Shown in pieces: positions 12,539 through 25,576 of a stretch of DNA of 64,000 bases. A program made the position numbers and the translations under genes. The notes below the pieces were generated by a model. It was not told where the DNA came from, ran no database searches, and saw nothing but the letters and a program-made list of their open reading frames with translations. Location of the stretch: positions 51,122,390 to 51,186,389 of the forward strand of contig NC_068576.1 of assembly GCF_025698545.1 (NCBI RefSeq). Reading direction: 5' to 3'. Origin of the DNA: Gossypium raimondii (taxonomy: Eukaryota; Streptophyta; Magnoliopsida; Malvales; Malvaceae). The first letter of the stretch is position 1. Each line of letters opens with the position of its first letter.

Positions 12539-13293
12539 GGGTAAACTATTAAAATAGTTAATTTTGTTGACCTCATGTTATATTTTAGTTACTTATGTTT
12601 GAAATGTTACGTTTTAGTCACTTATGTTAACGTGTTGTAAATTGCCGTTAACGGTGTAACGGTAAGCTGACGTGACACGTTAAATAATCATTTTAAACAA
12701 TAATTTTAGGTTAAATTATACAAATGGTCCCCATTTTTTTTGTTTTATGTTATTTTAACTTCACTTTTTTTTTCTCTCTCTCTTCTGCTTTTTCCTCTGT
12801 TTTCCTCCCTTCTCCATCTCTTTTAATGTAGTTTTTCTATGTTTTCTATTTGTTAAAACTAAAGGGGAAGAAGAAAAGGAAAATAAAGAAATAAAAAAAA
12901 TTTAAATTGTTCAAAAAAAAAGTATAGGGACTACTTTACCAAATAAAAACATAGAAAAATTATGTTAAAAGAGATGGAGAAGGGAGGAAAACAAAGGGAG
13001 AATCAGAAGAGAATGACAAATAAAAAAAAGTTAAAAGAACATAAAAGAAAAAAATTGCTCCAAACGAAAAAAATATGGGGACCAATTGTATAATTTAACC
13101 TAAATTTTTTTGTTTAAAATGATGATTTAACGTGCCACGTCAGTTTACCGTTATACCGTTAACGATAATTAGCGGCTCAGTGACTAAAATGTTACAACAA
13201 GTTAACGTAAGGGACTAAAACATAACATTTTAAGCATATGTGACTAAAATGCAATTTGAGGTAAAGAAAAGTGACTATTTTGATAGTTTACCC
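12539..13293. mobile_element. Long-TIR MULE-type non-autonomous element, smaller copy
   Basis: A 755-bp element with perfect 9-bp direct repeats AAAGTTTTA at 12530-12538 and 13294-13302. It begins GGGTAAACTATTAAAATAG and ends CTATTTTGATAGTTTACCC, and the inverted arms run for more than 300 bp, so the single strand could fold into one long hairpin. It carries no open frame. The arms match those of the element at 9383-11009. A 9-bp duplication and long TIRs indicate the Mutator superfamily. Confidence 0.85.
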
Positions 13294-13302
13294 AAAGTTT
13301 TA

Positions 13303-16300
13303 ATAGATGATGAAAAACAATTTATCCATTTTCTTCATTATAATCATTTTATTAAACACATGAATATGGACAATTTTTCATATGTATAATTTATTTGACT
13401 TTGTATATAAACTTTCTCATTTCACAACTTTAGAGATCACTGACAGATTATATATTACATGAACCTGATTTAAAATATAAATTTTGCTCGGATTTTTTTC
13501 ACAGGGACCCCATAATTTATTTTTAATTTTGCAGGGATTTTTTTACAATGCAAAACTTTTGCATTGATTTTATACCAGCATCAGTACCCTTTAATTTCGA
13601 TCTAATTCAATATTTATCTTTGTGGCTACCTGCAGCAAATCATGGCCATCGCAACACAAGCAAATTAAACCCAGGGTTTGATTTGATTTGATTTCAGTGT
13701 TATATATAGTGTACTAGACTTGGAGATGCAAATAATTAATAATAAATTAGTACCTTAGTACGTACGTACAGTACCAATTGTAGTTTGACTTACCGGAAAA
13801 CTTTTGCCTGTGGTCATTCTTTCTTGGGTTAATTGCAGACTTGAACATGCAAATTAATTCAGATTCTCACCATATTGAAGAGGTTGAACGTGCATGATAT
13901 GACTTTGGTAATTAATTAAGTTTCCGTACAACAAGGCATGCAGAAACAGATTCTTCCAGTATTTCATGCAAAAGAGTGAGTATTAAATGCAAGCCAGTGA
14001 GGTCATGCCGTGTGTGCCTGCACAGAATACGTACGTAGCTACTTGGTATATGTAAACCGTATCGTATCCCATCCATTCCTATGGGCTGCGGGGACAAACA
14101 AAAACCAGTTTGCAACAAACAATTAGTTGAGTTGTATAGGGTGGCTACTTGTTTTGGTAATGAAGATAAGTTTCTACTTTTTTCAAGGACGGTTCATAGA
14201 TTGGTTTTGTGTGTGTGTGTGTGTGTGTTGGGCATTTATCGTTTAGTATATATTTTTGTATTTATAATATTCTCCCCTCTGTTTCTTTGTCTCTTCTATC
14301 ACTATCACTGTCTCTCTCTACAATATGTTCCATTGTTTATTCCGAATGAGACAAGATGGAATGGGATGAGCATTGAGCAGCCGAATTAATTAAAAAAATC
14401 CTCCTCCTCCTAGGGTGGATTCCACTTCTGAGTCTGCCTCATTGATTAAATCCATGATGTCATCAATCCCTTGTAAATTGCTATCTTATTGGCATTCCAA
14501 TTTGTAAAAATGCCAAAAATTTGGGCCCTTAAGCGTCTGCATGCACCTTTAATACTAAATGAAATCATGGTAAAAAAGGTAATAGCTTTCTTTTCTTTAC
14601 TTTCCAAGTCATTCTCTGACATTACAGATAAGAGCGAGGCTGTTTGCATGCACTATATTTACTTGAGCCGAAGTTTCTTTTAGAGCAAAGGCGGATTATA
14701 TTATATTATTGGCAAAACGAAATGGCCCATCTGTAAATTCTTCATTTTTAATCTCTTTAAAACTTATTAAATAATGAAGTAATTTATTAAACATGCATGG
14801 TTTGACCCAAATTATTAAATGTAATGGGCTCATGCACAGGGAGACACGTGCTTGTATTTGATTTGGACTACACATGCACGTAACTTAGTATTTACACGTC
14901 GATCAACGTTAGCTTTATAATAAGACTATGATGATGGATCCAATATGGTTAATATACTCTAAACTAATACTCCGACAAAGGAAAGTCAAAGCCAGACAAT
15001 GCCAGTTGGATTCGGTGCTTTGACAGTCTATTACTAAAACTATATAAATATATAATATAGAAGGAAATTTGTTTTTGAGTTTATAATCTCAATACTCAAT
15101 TTTAATTACTATTGTTGAGCCGAAGGTCTGGTAGATTGCATCGGGAGGTTTAGGCGTGGTCGTCACACTCATTTCCAAGTAGCATAGTTTAGTTTCTATT
15201 ATTATGCTTGTGAATTACATCAGTGCTGCCCAATAGATGGCACCCAAGGAAAGTGTGTGTGGATGAATAATAAATGTTGCTAATCTAGAGAATGTCATCT
15301 TTGATCATGTGCAATCGTGTAAGAATTATATTTGATTGGACCCATACTTAGTACACAAACTAATTAATAATACATTGCGAGAATAATGCTTCACCTAACA
15401 TTAAGCAACTAATGACTTTGGGGATTTAATTATTTTAATCTATTCAAAATTGACAAATAATCTTAAGTCAACCACTATCCTTTCTATCTACTCAAAACAA
15501 CTAGTTCGGATTTCTATCATCAATAAATAAATATATGTCTATGCAAGTTATGCCAAAGAACATGGACTAAACAAAGGGCGTAATTCTTCTTCTTTAACAT
15601 CGCAGCTCTTCAAAAATGACTCTTCTTTAAATTTCTAAAGCCTTGAATTCTTTTTGTTTCAACAAATCAATCACTAAGAGTTTATTTGGGTGCCAGTATT
15701 TGATATGTAAGAAGAACTACTCTTTTTCTTATATATATATAATTATACTTGCTTTCGTTTATTTTACGGTTTGAAATTATTATTTTATATCGGGATGGTA
15801 TTCGGTGAAATTTTTTATTGATAATGAATTTCAAATATTTAAATTTGATTCAAATGACTTGTTGATGAGTAAATATAAGAAATGAGATTATTAGCATGTT
15901 AGTTATGTTATGTTGTATACATATGTAATAACAAGTTTTTCCAGGCAAAGAGGATGAGATTGAGATTCCATAGTATGTAACTCGAATGTTAGATGAGGAA
16001 TTTTAAATTTTTGATAAAATGCCCTTAGTTGAATAATTGTTTTAGAAAATTTAAGGTATTTTATTTTAATGAGTTAAAAGAATAATTATGAAATAAAAAT
16101 AAATTATATTAGAACTATATAAAATGATATTTTGAAGTTTATGGGTTTTTTTTCATTTTATAGTAAGACCATACAATATTAATGAAATAAGATTATCAGT
16201 AATTTTAAATAAAAATTATTGGAGTTGGAATAATAAATTCGAGCTATTCATGAAATTATTGTTCCATATCTCTCGTCTAAAGAGTTGTTAAATTTTTGCA

Positions 16301-16681
16301 TTAGCATTGAGTTTTGGGTGCAAGAAGTTTAGCCCAAAATTTCTTGGGCTTAGTTATAGTATTAGGTGATACCTGCAGGCCTGTTTAGAGGCCGACATAA
16401 TGGAATGAAGGTTTGATGTTGATGTAGTTTGGGCATGTGATAGCTCAATTGACAAAGCCCAAAGTGGAGAAGTTGGACATGGTTGTCATAGTGGAAGAGG
16501 GGTGCATCAGCTGGAGCAACCATGACAACGGTATCTGTCACCAAGTTCTCCCATGGACAAAGAGTAACTGCCATATCCTCCATCCGCACAACAATTCTCA
16601 CGGACACAGTAACCAAGTTTTAATGCAAAAGGCTTCCTTCCAACCCAATGAGGAAACGCGGGAGCATTGGTACTTGCTCAG
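13303..16681. other. Intergenic DNA, no supportable gene
   Basis: AT-rich, with a (GT)n microsatellite at about 14207-14228. Open frames at 13912-14683 overlap each other on opposite strands and contain no domain. A somewhat GC-richer stretch at 16370-16680 reads through on both strands without a recognisable family and may be an eroded gene or retroelement piece. Confidence 0.45.
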
Positions 16682-16690
16682 TTACTCAAG

Positions 16691-16833
16691 GTGAGTTTGG
16701 ATGGGCGGTGCGTTTAACTGCGATTAGTGTAAAAATAACAGTGGCTGTGAGATTAGATACTGTAGCGATACTGTAGCGTGAGATAAAAAGTAAACTAAAC
16801 GCACCGCATCCAACCGCCAATTCAAACCCACCC
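16691..16833. mobile_element. 143-bp MITE with 9-bp target duplication
   Basis: The element begins GTGAGTTTGGATGGGCGGTG and ends with the near-inverse, whose reverse complement reads GGGTGGGTTTGAATTGGCGG. Both arms then share a GGTGCGTTTA block. It is flanked by identical 9-bp repeats TTACTCAAG at 16682-16690 and 16834-16842. Too short to code. The duplication length fits a Mutator-type MITE. Confidence 0.82.
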
Positions 16834-16842
16834 TTACTCAAG

Positions 16843-18863
16843 CTGATCGCATGGGAAGGAAAGCTTCTTACAAAAGGATTCTACTTGAATGTCATAATTC
16901 ATCTATGGAGCCAGACCTATCTCCTTCCAAATGGGAAATATATGTTTTCCATATTCACCACACCATCACTCGTTCACTTCATTGTTTTATTTGTGAACAG
17001 AGAGTTAGATACTTACCATGATGGTGACAAAACAGTAAAAAAGCAACTTTTATTTATTTTGAGGAAAGAAAACAACTTTAAAATATTATAATTATTATTG
17101 AAAATTGAAATATCTCTATATCGTCGAAAGCAAACGCTAAATAAATAACTTTTAAAATCAAAATACATTTCAAACCCAACTTCTCAACCAAACACAAAAT
17201 TTGAAAAATCACTTTTGGACCAAAATTATTGTTTTACTCGTTAAGACACCCAACAGTGAGTTTTATTCTACCATATACCAATTTTCTTTCTTCCTTCAAA
17301 GGTGTAGGTCTGTATTTTTGAAGTAGCAATGTGTAAATACTTGTTAAATCAAAGCAGTTTTAGGAAATATCACTCCTTGCATAATCATTTCATGTTGAGA
17401 AGATAAGATTGGGATGTTATGGAAAATATGCATTGAAGGCTTAGATATAGATATTGTTAATAATTTAATTTCTTAACTTTTTTTTTTTTTGAAGTTCAAG
17501 TGTTTTTGTCCCCCTCCTTGTTGATCAAATAGTGCACTCGCAATTGAATTTGTAAGTAGCACTCTCTTTACTAAAATGAGTTACACGAAAGTAATTTTCA
17601 CTAAACTATCATTATATGCATTATTTTCATAATTTCACTCACATTACTCATTATAAATAACATGAGCATGGTTTTGTTCACTTTAATTACCCAATAATTC
17701 ATAACACGTTCTTATGAATCACCCATGTTCTATAAAATATGTAACTTGTTTCATAACTACTTTGGAAAGACTATATAGAAGATCCAAAGTTTCATTTTGG
17801 GGACTTTTGGATCTTTTAAAAAATTTAACTTTTTTAAAATTCTCTCTACAACTTTCTTTTTATAATCACAATAATCATCGTAGCTCTCATGTTTCTCAAT
17901 CTCTTATTGCGTCCATCGTTCTTGGTGGAACAACCCATTGAAACCCATGGTTTTATCACCAAAGTAGAACTTCAAAAGTTGTTAGAAGAAAAAATATTAA
18001 AAAAGATAATAATAAAAAAGTTCAACCGATTCATTTAAGTTGGCAAGTCAATTGACCCAACCTCTTGTTCTAGATTGGTACATTAAACGATTTTCGGTCC
18101 GATTTCGAAAACCATAATGTTTAGGAAAAATATGTCATACACAACTTATTTTAAGGTGTGACAATTATCTTATAATGTATAATAAAAATAAAATAAAAAA
18201 TAAATATAACACTTAACACAGTCTTAACCTGCTTGCTTAAAAACTCTACAAACAATATATAAAATGAATACCCTAATGTTTAAATAAAAAGATAAATGCT
18301 TTTATTTTGTTTTAAAATAGTGATTTGTAAGTTAGCATAAGTTAATTTTAACACATAATGGACATATTCGATTTTGTGAATTTCAATTAAGTCAAAGTAA
18401 AAAGTTTGGTTAAAATGATTAAGTTTATTAATTATTGATTATTAAAATTTGATTAAATTAATTGATTTAATATAAAGAAAAAAATAAAAAATTCAAGCGT
18501 GTTTAAATATAAAAAAAATCGATTAACCTTTTGACAGGCGTTAAATGGGTGTGGAAAAAACAAGATGTACCGGTTATTCTTAAAAGCTGACGGGTAAAAG
18601 TGTAGGATTAAAAATGTGGGGAACTATTAACCGGGTTTACGGGGCTGGGCTGGGCAGGAGAGCTCTTCTCCTACATACAACTTACAGCGATTAAATGGAA
18701 ATATTGAGATTTGATCTAATATTTTCTTAAAAAACACATCCAGAGATTGCACTGTTGTTATAGACAAATTTCTTCCCCATCCTGAAGCATTCAACGCCAA
18801 AGAGATAAATAACACGATGATTTTTTTATATTAGTTGAGCAATTAGGATCAAACCCATCTAAA
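16843..18863. other. Intergenic DNA upstream of RAY1
   Basis: AT-rich with scattered short frames and no domain. The last 300 bp must contain the RAY1 promoter and 5' UTR. A short GC-richer stretch lies near 18635-18665, but no clear TATA box could be assigned. Confidence 0.45.
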
Positions 18864-21800
18864 ATGCGGGGATGGAGAAACGCTGTTCAAGAAACTGCTG
18901 CCTCAAAACCCCTCTTTCTAACCATATACGCCACCGTTATACTGGGGACAGTGGTGTCTTCCTTTTACGTATTCTCCGCTATTTACTCTCCAACCGCTTC
19001 CCCCACTCGCTCTATCTCTTCTTCTTGGCTTTTGGCCCCTCCTCTCTCCCAAAGTAGGCTACTTTTTCCTTTCTTTTATTTAAGCTTCCAGGGTTTCTTT
19101 TTGTATTTTAATGCAAATGTTGAGCGTATGTTTTTAGAGCTGAGTAACATCCTATTCCTTTCTGGGTCCTTGTTAAAATGCAACTTTTCCCCCCTTTTTT
19201 TGGGTAATAAATTTTTTCAAGTTTTGCTCAAATGCCTATTTGGTGGTTGTATTTTAGGAGTCATTCTTTGTTACATATTATTTATGCTGCATCAACTTCG
19301 CTCATTTTAGCTTTTCATGATTGTCTTAACTTGGCAGATGGGGTTTCTCTTTCCAGCAACATTTCTCAACCATCACAGCATAGGAGCAACAAGTTGAGAC
19401 CTATTTGGGAGGCCCCATCTCGTACTTCCAAAATGCCTCGTTTAAAGTCCTTTAGACTAACTAAAGAACTGGTTGCACAAAGGGCAAAAGATAATGTCAT
19501 CATAGTCACCTTTGGTAACTTTGCTTTTATGGATTTCATCCTGACTTGGGTTAAACACTTGACCGATCTTGGTGTTTCTAATCTTCTGGTTGGTAAGTTG
19601 TTAAATCTTCTAGCAGTTACACCAGAAGAAATTGTGCTTGAAAGTGGACAATAAGTTAGAATTGTTGTAATTTAGGTGCTATGGACACCAAACTACTGAA
19701 GGCTCTGTATTGGAAAGGTATCCCAGTCTTTGATATGGGCAGCCATATAAGCACAGATGATGTTGGCTGGGGTTCTCCCATATTTCATAAAATGGGGAGA
19801 CAGAAAGTCTTACTTATAAATGCAATACTTCCTTTTGGTTTTGAGCTATTGATGTGTGATACAGACATGGTGTGGTTGAAGGTACTAGTCTATGCCTGTC
19901 ACTTAATTCTTCCTCTCTAGTTCAAGCTTTCCTCCGCTTTTTATATGATACTTAGCATTATTACTAGTCTTTGTTTGTTACTTGATCGTTCCTTTCTGGC
20001 TCAAGTCTTCTTTTATTGTTTATATAATACTTACCATTATTTTGATTGTTCCATTTTTCACCCTAAAGTAGATACATTAGATTTTATTGGACTATTATAT
20101 ACTGTGGAAGAATATAGATTTCTTTGATTCTATACGAAATAAAATTTCAGTGATAATATTAACTGTTCCTAGGTGTTGCATTTCCTAAAATTTTATACTT
20201 CTCACTTTCTGTGCATTTTTATTGGCTTAGTGTTTCTTACTTTGCTGCCTTATATTATGAAATTGAAACTCAATGCCATTTTCTCATTGTATTATACCTC
20301 ATAATCCTTTAAAGTCACCCAGAAGATATACATCACAATCATACTTCATATTTAATGCTCCTTTAACAGAATCCACTGCCATATCTTGCTCGGTACCCTG
20401 ATGCAGACATCTTAACTTCTAGTGACCAAGTTGTGCCAACAGTTGTTGACGACAGATTGGCTGACTGGAAACAAGGTAAAGACTTGTTTCGGGAAGAGTT
20501 TCTTTTTAATCAGCTTATCTTGTTTTCAACTTGTGCCCCCATAGTAAGTATTGTTATTAGATACCTTTATTCTTCTTTTTTATGATACTGTATATACATT
20601 CTATCAGAGCTCTAGTCACACCGCCTTCTTCTTTTAACCTATATATCGCCATTCTAGTAACTCCTGTTAAAACTGAATCTTTCTTTTCCTTAAACAGTTG
20701 GTGCCGCCTACAATATAGGAATTTTCCACTGGCGCCCAACACCACCCGCGAAAAAACTGGCAAAAGAATGGATAGATATGCTTTTAGCTGATGATAGGAT
20801 ATGGGATCAGAATGGATTTAATGAACTTGTACGTAGGCAGACAGGGCCAGCCTTTGATGATGAGAGTGGAATTTTTTACTCTTATGATGGAAATCTCAAG
20901 CTGGGAATTCTGCCAGAAAGTTTATTTTGTAGTGGACACACTTATTTTGTTCAGGTAGGATCCATATGCTAGTTCTCGGCAACTTAGATACATTCTCATC
21001 CTGTTTTCATTTTATTGGTTTTGTTAAATTTAGTTTCTTATTTTACATGTTTTTCCTGTTGAACTTTAGTTATCTTGATTGTACTTGTCAATAGATAGCT
21101 GCATATGTTATATACCATGTTTGTCTTAAGCTCTAATGCTTTTGGCAGGCTCTGCATCAGCAATTTAGGCTGCAACCATACGCATTGCACACTACGTTCC
21201 AGTATGCTGGTACTGAAGGGAAGCGTCATCGACTGCGGGAAGCCATGGTTTTCTTTGATCCTCCAGAATACTATGATGCACCTGGTAATTTTGTATCAGC
21301 TGTGATGTTAGTAGCTATATTAGTACTATATGTTTTCTAACAAATATAAAATATCAGGTATTTCTGTGCCAGCTATTCTGTAGATTTGATGGTAGGACCC
21401 CTATTATCTCTCTATTGCTCAATATCTTCGGATAATTGGAGTTTTAAGACAGTTTTTTGATCCCACCAAGCTTCTGTTATATTTATCAATCTGATATGGA
21501 TATGCTAAAGTTCATGTAAGGTGAAGGGGTCACATCTCTTATGGATAGGCATCAAACATTTGCAACATGGGCATTTTAGAATGAAGGAAATGGCCCACAT
21601 AACATAAAGTGTGGCTACATTATTGTGTTCTTTAATACTTCTGTTTTCTTTCTCCTTGGATGTATCATGGTTAAATCTTCATGGAACGGAGGATTTGCTT
21701 ATGTTGTTCTCCAGAATTCATGAAGTATATAATTCTACTAGCTATTCCTGTAACTAAATGTATTCTGTTTTCTCATGTTAATATATTTCCCATCGTATTT

Positions 21801-24790
21801 TCTGCATGTGTTGGTTAGGATGGGATGTAGAGTGAAATCTACTATCACCAACTTTATCAGAGAATTTTGAGTTTTGTATTGAATGAACACATATTTTTGA
21901 CTTTTTATCTTTGATCCCATTTCAAACAAATGGGGTTATACGGTCCACTGTGAGTTCAACTTTTCAAGCGATGAAGATCAAATCAATTGAATTTGGATCT
22001 TTGAAGACATTCATAGCATGATTTATGCTGTCTGTTAACTTATTGAAGGAACCATGCAGGAGGATTCTTGTCATTTAGACCTTCTATTTCTAAGAGCTTG
22101 TTACTGGATGGGGAGCATAATCTTGAATCGCACTTCTCTCTTATTAATTACCAAGTATGGATGATTTAATTTAGAACTACTAGCTTCTGCCAATCAAATC
22201 ATCTGTGGTTATTCGTATAATTTCTGTTTTTGACAATTTTGTTCAGATGAGACAAATAAGGTCAGCACTTGCTATTGCCTCAGTGTTGAACCGTACACTG
22301 GTGAGAATTCTATGATTACTTGGTAGTGTCTTACGACTTAGTGATTACTTTTCTGATTAGTTTTAGTGTCAAGAGTCTACTTTTTATGTGAAAGAAATTG
22401 AACCAAATTTTGAAGTGGTTTTGATAAGATTCTTGCTTATGTCATTACAGTATGAGTTTTGCCATGAATTACTTGTGCCTAGCAGTAACAAAAGTAATCA
22501 AGGGAAAACAATCTATAATTTAGAAATTCATCTTAGCAAAGAGCCAATGAGATGTGTTGTGCAGGTAGTATGACATTGTTTGGTGAAAGTTTTCTAATAC
22601 ATTCCAAATGTAAACTTTGGTGTTGCATTTATATAAAGGTTATCTAATCATCAATTTGCTTCTCACTGTAAATTTCAGGTTATGCCTCCATTATGGTGCA
22701 GATTGGATAGGCTGTGGTTTCCACATCCTGGGGCACTGCTGGGGTCATTGACTAGACAACCTTTTCTCTGCCCTTTGGACCATGTTTTTGAGGTACGTTT
22801 AAGTTGATAGTGGGAATCATTAGGCCCTTTTTTGTTTCTCCTGATAACATTCCTTTGCAAGTTGTCAGTCTTTTTTCCCCTCCCATTTATCTGTGCATCC
22901 ATGAAATTAACCAATATCAATTTAAATTACAACATAAAATACAAGGATCTTGCGGAAAGTGGGGCGGTAGGCATTCTCATGGACTTCTAAATTTATGATT
23001 AGATAGTTTAATGTCATGTTTCACATTTTCTGGACAAGCTACCTTTTTTCATCCCTTTTTAAAGAAATCATAGGATGATAAAGGATTGTCAGATGAATGT
23101 TGTGGTTAGAGGTTGTGTAATTCTTGTATGCTAGTGAATTGTTGCAGCATAAATCAGCAGCTGAATCTATGTTCAGAACGTTTCTGAGAACTCAACCTGT
23201 GATTCTGTTTTTGAGTGATTTGGGAGGTGTGAGACGGGGATGATTATGATCAAAATGCACATTAACTACTTCTTATCAACTCTTATTTAGACTTTTAGTC
23301 TACTGTGATGTAGTTAACTTCTGGCTGGTTCAGACTTATTTTCTCGATGAGTATCAAAAATTGAAGTCTTCTTTTTCTTTTAAGAAAAAACTGGTCAAAG
23401 TGTGGATATGTTTAATTGACTTACAGTCCAATTAGGCCTAAAACTAAAAGCTGTGGTTCATTTTGTCCTCCAGTCTTTTGATTGAGCTCCATTTTTTTAG
23501 AGTTCTATCGTGAGAAGATGCTTTTGCTTTGAGCATGAGAACTTGTAACTCTTACGGAATACAGTATGCACTGGTGCAGGTGAATGTAATGTTGAGAGAC
23601 CTTCCAGCGGAGGAATTTGGTCCTGCAATCAACATCAGAGAGTACTCTTTTCTCAACAACCCATTCTTACCCCAACGAGTAAATTAATATCTGTGATATA
23701 GACTAAATTATCTATTTTCGATGATCTCCTTCAGGAAGCTTTAGTTTGAGATGTTGTTTCAGGTAAGGGAGTCGTGGCTTGATGTTCAGCTTTGTCAAGA
23801 AGGAACTGAAGATTGCCATGCGTCAAGCAACACAAGTCGACCGGGTCTTTTAAGATTTCCTAAACGCAGCAGTGAAGAAACGGTATGGTAAATTATTTGT
23901 TTCCTGATATAAAATTTGTTCATAATGGAGCAATCACTTCATATATTCTTGATGAATTAGATCCTATGTAGTGAATTGTTCTATGGTAAGAGCTTATGTT
24001 GCTATGGCACTTCATTCTTCTCGAAATACCTGTGTCCAACATGGGCATGGAGATATGACCTCTCAAGGACTCTCCAATACATGAAAAAAATTGAAAAAAA
24101 AATGGACATAGCAGTGTCAGACAAACACCCGTATCTGACACACGAGGCCGAGTACCATAAGTTAGAGCTTTGTTGGTTAAACTTTGGAAATTTATTTGGT
24201 CCATTGCCAATGGATTTAAAAATCTCCGCAAGCAGGGTTAAAATACTGCCATGTGTCCTTTGGTAATATTAAAAAATTAAAAAATTGCTGGAAATTTGCT
24301 AGATTGTATGATATTTAATGTAACCAAGTAATTATGATTCTTTTGTAATTGGTATTAGCACTCTTTATAATATGGTCATGTTGGCTTGGTGTCCTTGTTG
24401 GCTTGGTGTCGGCCTTGTTGAATTCTTCTAAATTGCAGTTGAAGAAGGTGTTCTCTTCATTCAAGGATGTCAAAGTCATTCAGTTCTCTTCGATGCAAGA
24501 TGCTTTTCTTGGTTTCACTGACAAGGCAAGTCTTTTCACCAAGCTGCAACTTTTCTGCTTCCATTATTTTACCTTAGTTATGTTGCATTAATAGACTAAT
24601 ATGGTTTATCATTAAAACTCAGACAAGAGAGGAGAAATTCAGGAAACGTGTAAAGCAGTATGTAGGTATATGGTGCTGTGTTGAGAACCACATTCCTGGA
24701 CACATATATTATGACATGTATTGGGACGAGAAACCGGGTTGGAAACCTATTCCACCTAAAACCCCAGAGGACGATCATCCACCTTTCTGA
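18864..24790 (+). CDS. RAY1: GT77 family arabinosyltransferase, RAY1-like
   Basis: Thirteen exons: 18864-19053, 19338-19592, 19676-19881, 20370-20475, 20698-20954, 21149-21284, 22060-22154, 22247-22300, 22679-22792, 23580-23678, 23763-23882, 24439-24525, 24623-24790; total 1887 nt, 628 aa. Seen: a short basic N-terminus followed by one hydrophobic segment (about residues 16-41), typical of a type II Golgi membrane protein, then a nucleotide-sugar transferase domain with the DxD motif in CDTDMVW (Asp210 and Asp212), and a long C-terminal half rich in Trp and Pro. Known: Arabidopsis RAY1 is a GT77 enzyme linked to beta-arabinofuranosyl addition on arabinogalactan proteins. All junctions are GT-AG except intron 12, which has a GC donor (AAG|GCAAGT at 24526). 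Phases agree throughout and no in-frame stop is present, so the gene looks functional. Substrate assignment is by family resemblance only. Confidence 0.9.
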
Positions 24791-25576
24791 AGCCCTCTCT
24801 TCACCCTCTTATCAAAAGGTTGCCCAAGTTCTGGCCTTGGGAGGTAGAAAAAGAGAGAGTGACAGTGACGGTGACTGTGACTGTGACAGTGACAGTGACA
24901 GTGACCGAGTTTCAAAGCTGCTATGGTTCCTAACACATCGTCAAAAACCAAGAATATTGTCTTCATAGATTAAAATGGGATGAGATTGCATTAGTATTAG
25001 CATTAGTATTCGGACTTGGAGAACAAATGTCTGGAGTCTGAAATTTGGAACATTTGAGGGCTGATGTGTTTTTCACCCCTCTATATATGTACCATTGATA
25101 GTTTTTTTTTTTTTTGCTAATTTAATCTTTGGGGCAATTCAAATAAAAAGGGAATGAAGGTACTGATTGGGAGAGAGTTAGTGCGACCACTGCCGAAGGA
25201 CCTCTGTTTCATGGCTTCTTAGCTTATTACCTCGTCTTGAAATGCATTATTATGAATGAATGAGTACTCTTAAACAGAGTCTGTGCCAAGGTAGGTTTTG
25301 GCTTTTCAAATCCCAAATCTCGTCTCCCTTAGTGGATTATTATAGGTTAAAATCACCTATTATTATTACAGGTTCTGATCGTCTTGGTAAACATCACACT
25401 TTAGCAAAGACTTTGAATTGAGGGTCATTGCTGGAACTACGGCTCCAATACCGCTGTATTTGTTTTGTACGTAAATAGAAAAGGAAAAGGTTACACTGGT
25501 TTCAATAAATTCAGATTATAATAGATGAATATTTACACCGAGTTCAAACAATGCGTACGATATATGAATATGTTGA
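24791..25576 (+). other. RAY1 3' UTR and spacer to the PPR gene
   Basis: Between the RAY1 stop and the PPR start. The proximal part is presumably the RAY1 3' UTR and holds a GTGACA microsatellite. A poly-T run lies near 25100-25114. A 15-bp direct repeat (CCGAGTTCAAACAAT) occurs once before and once just after the PPR start codon. Confidence 0.5.
24859..24905 (+). repeat. Hexanucleotide microsatellite GTGACA/GTGACT/GTGACG
   Basis: Eight consecutive variants of the GTGACN unit, about 70 bp after the RAY1 stop codon, so probably within the 3' UTR. Confidence 0.85.

Noticed and set aside
16362-16694. Overlapping 84- and 85-codon frames on both strands
   Set aside because: They are open on both strands but neither shows a known domain, and the region is next to a MITE. 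Left as unassigned.
24775-24966. His/Cys-rich frame on the minus strand after RAY1
   Set aside because: Reverse translation of the GTGACA microsatellite; the apparent HCHC metal-binding motif is an artefact.
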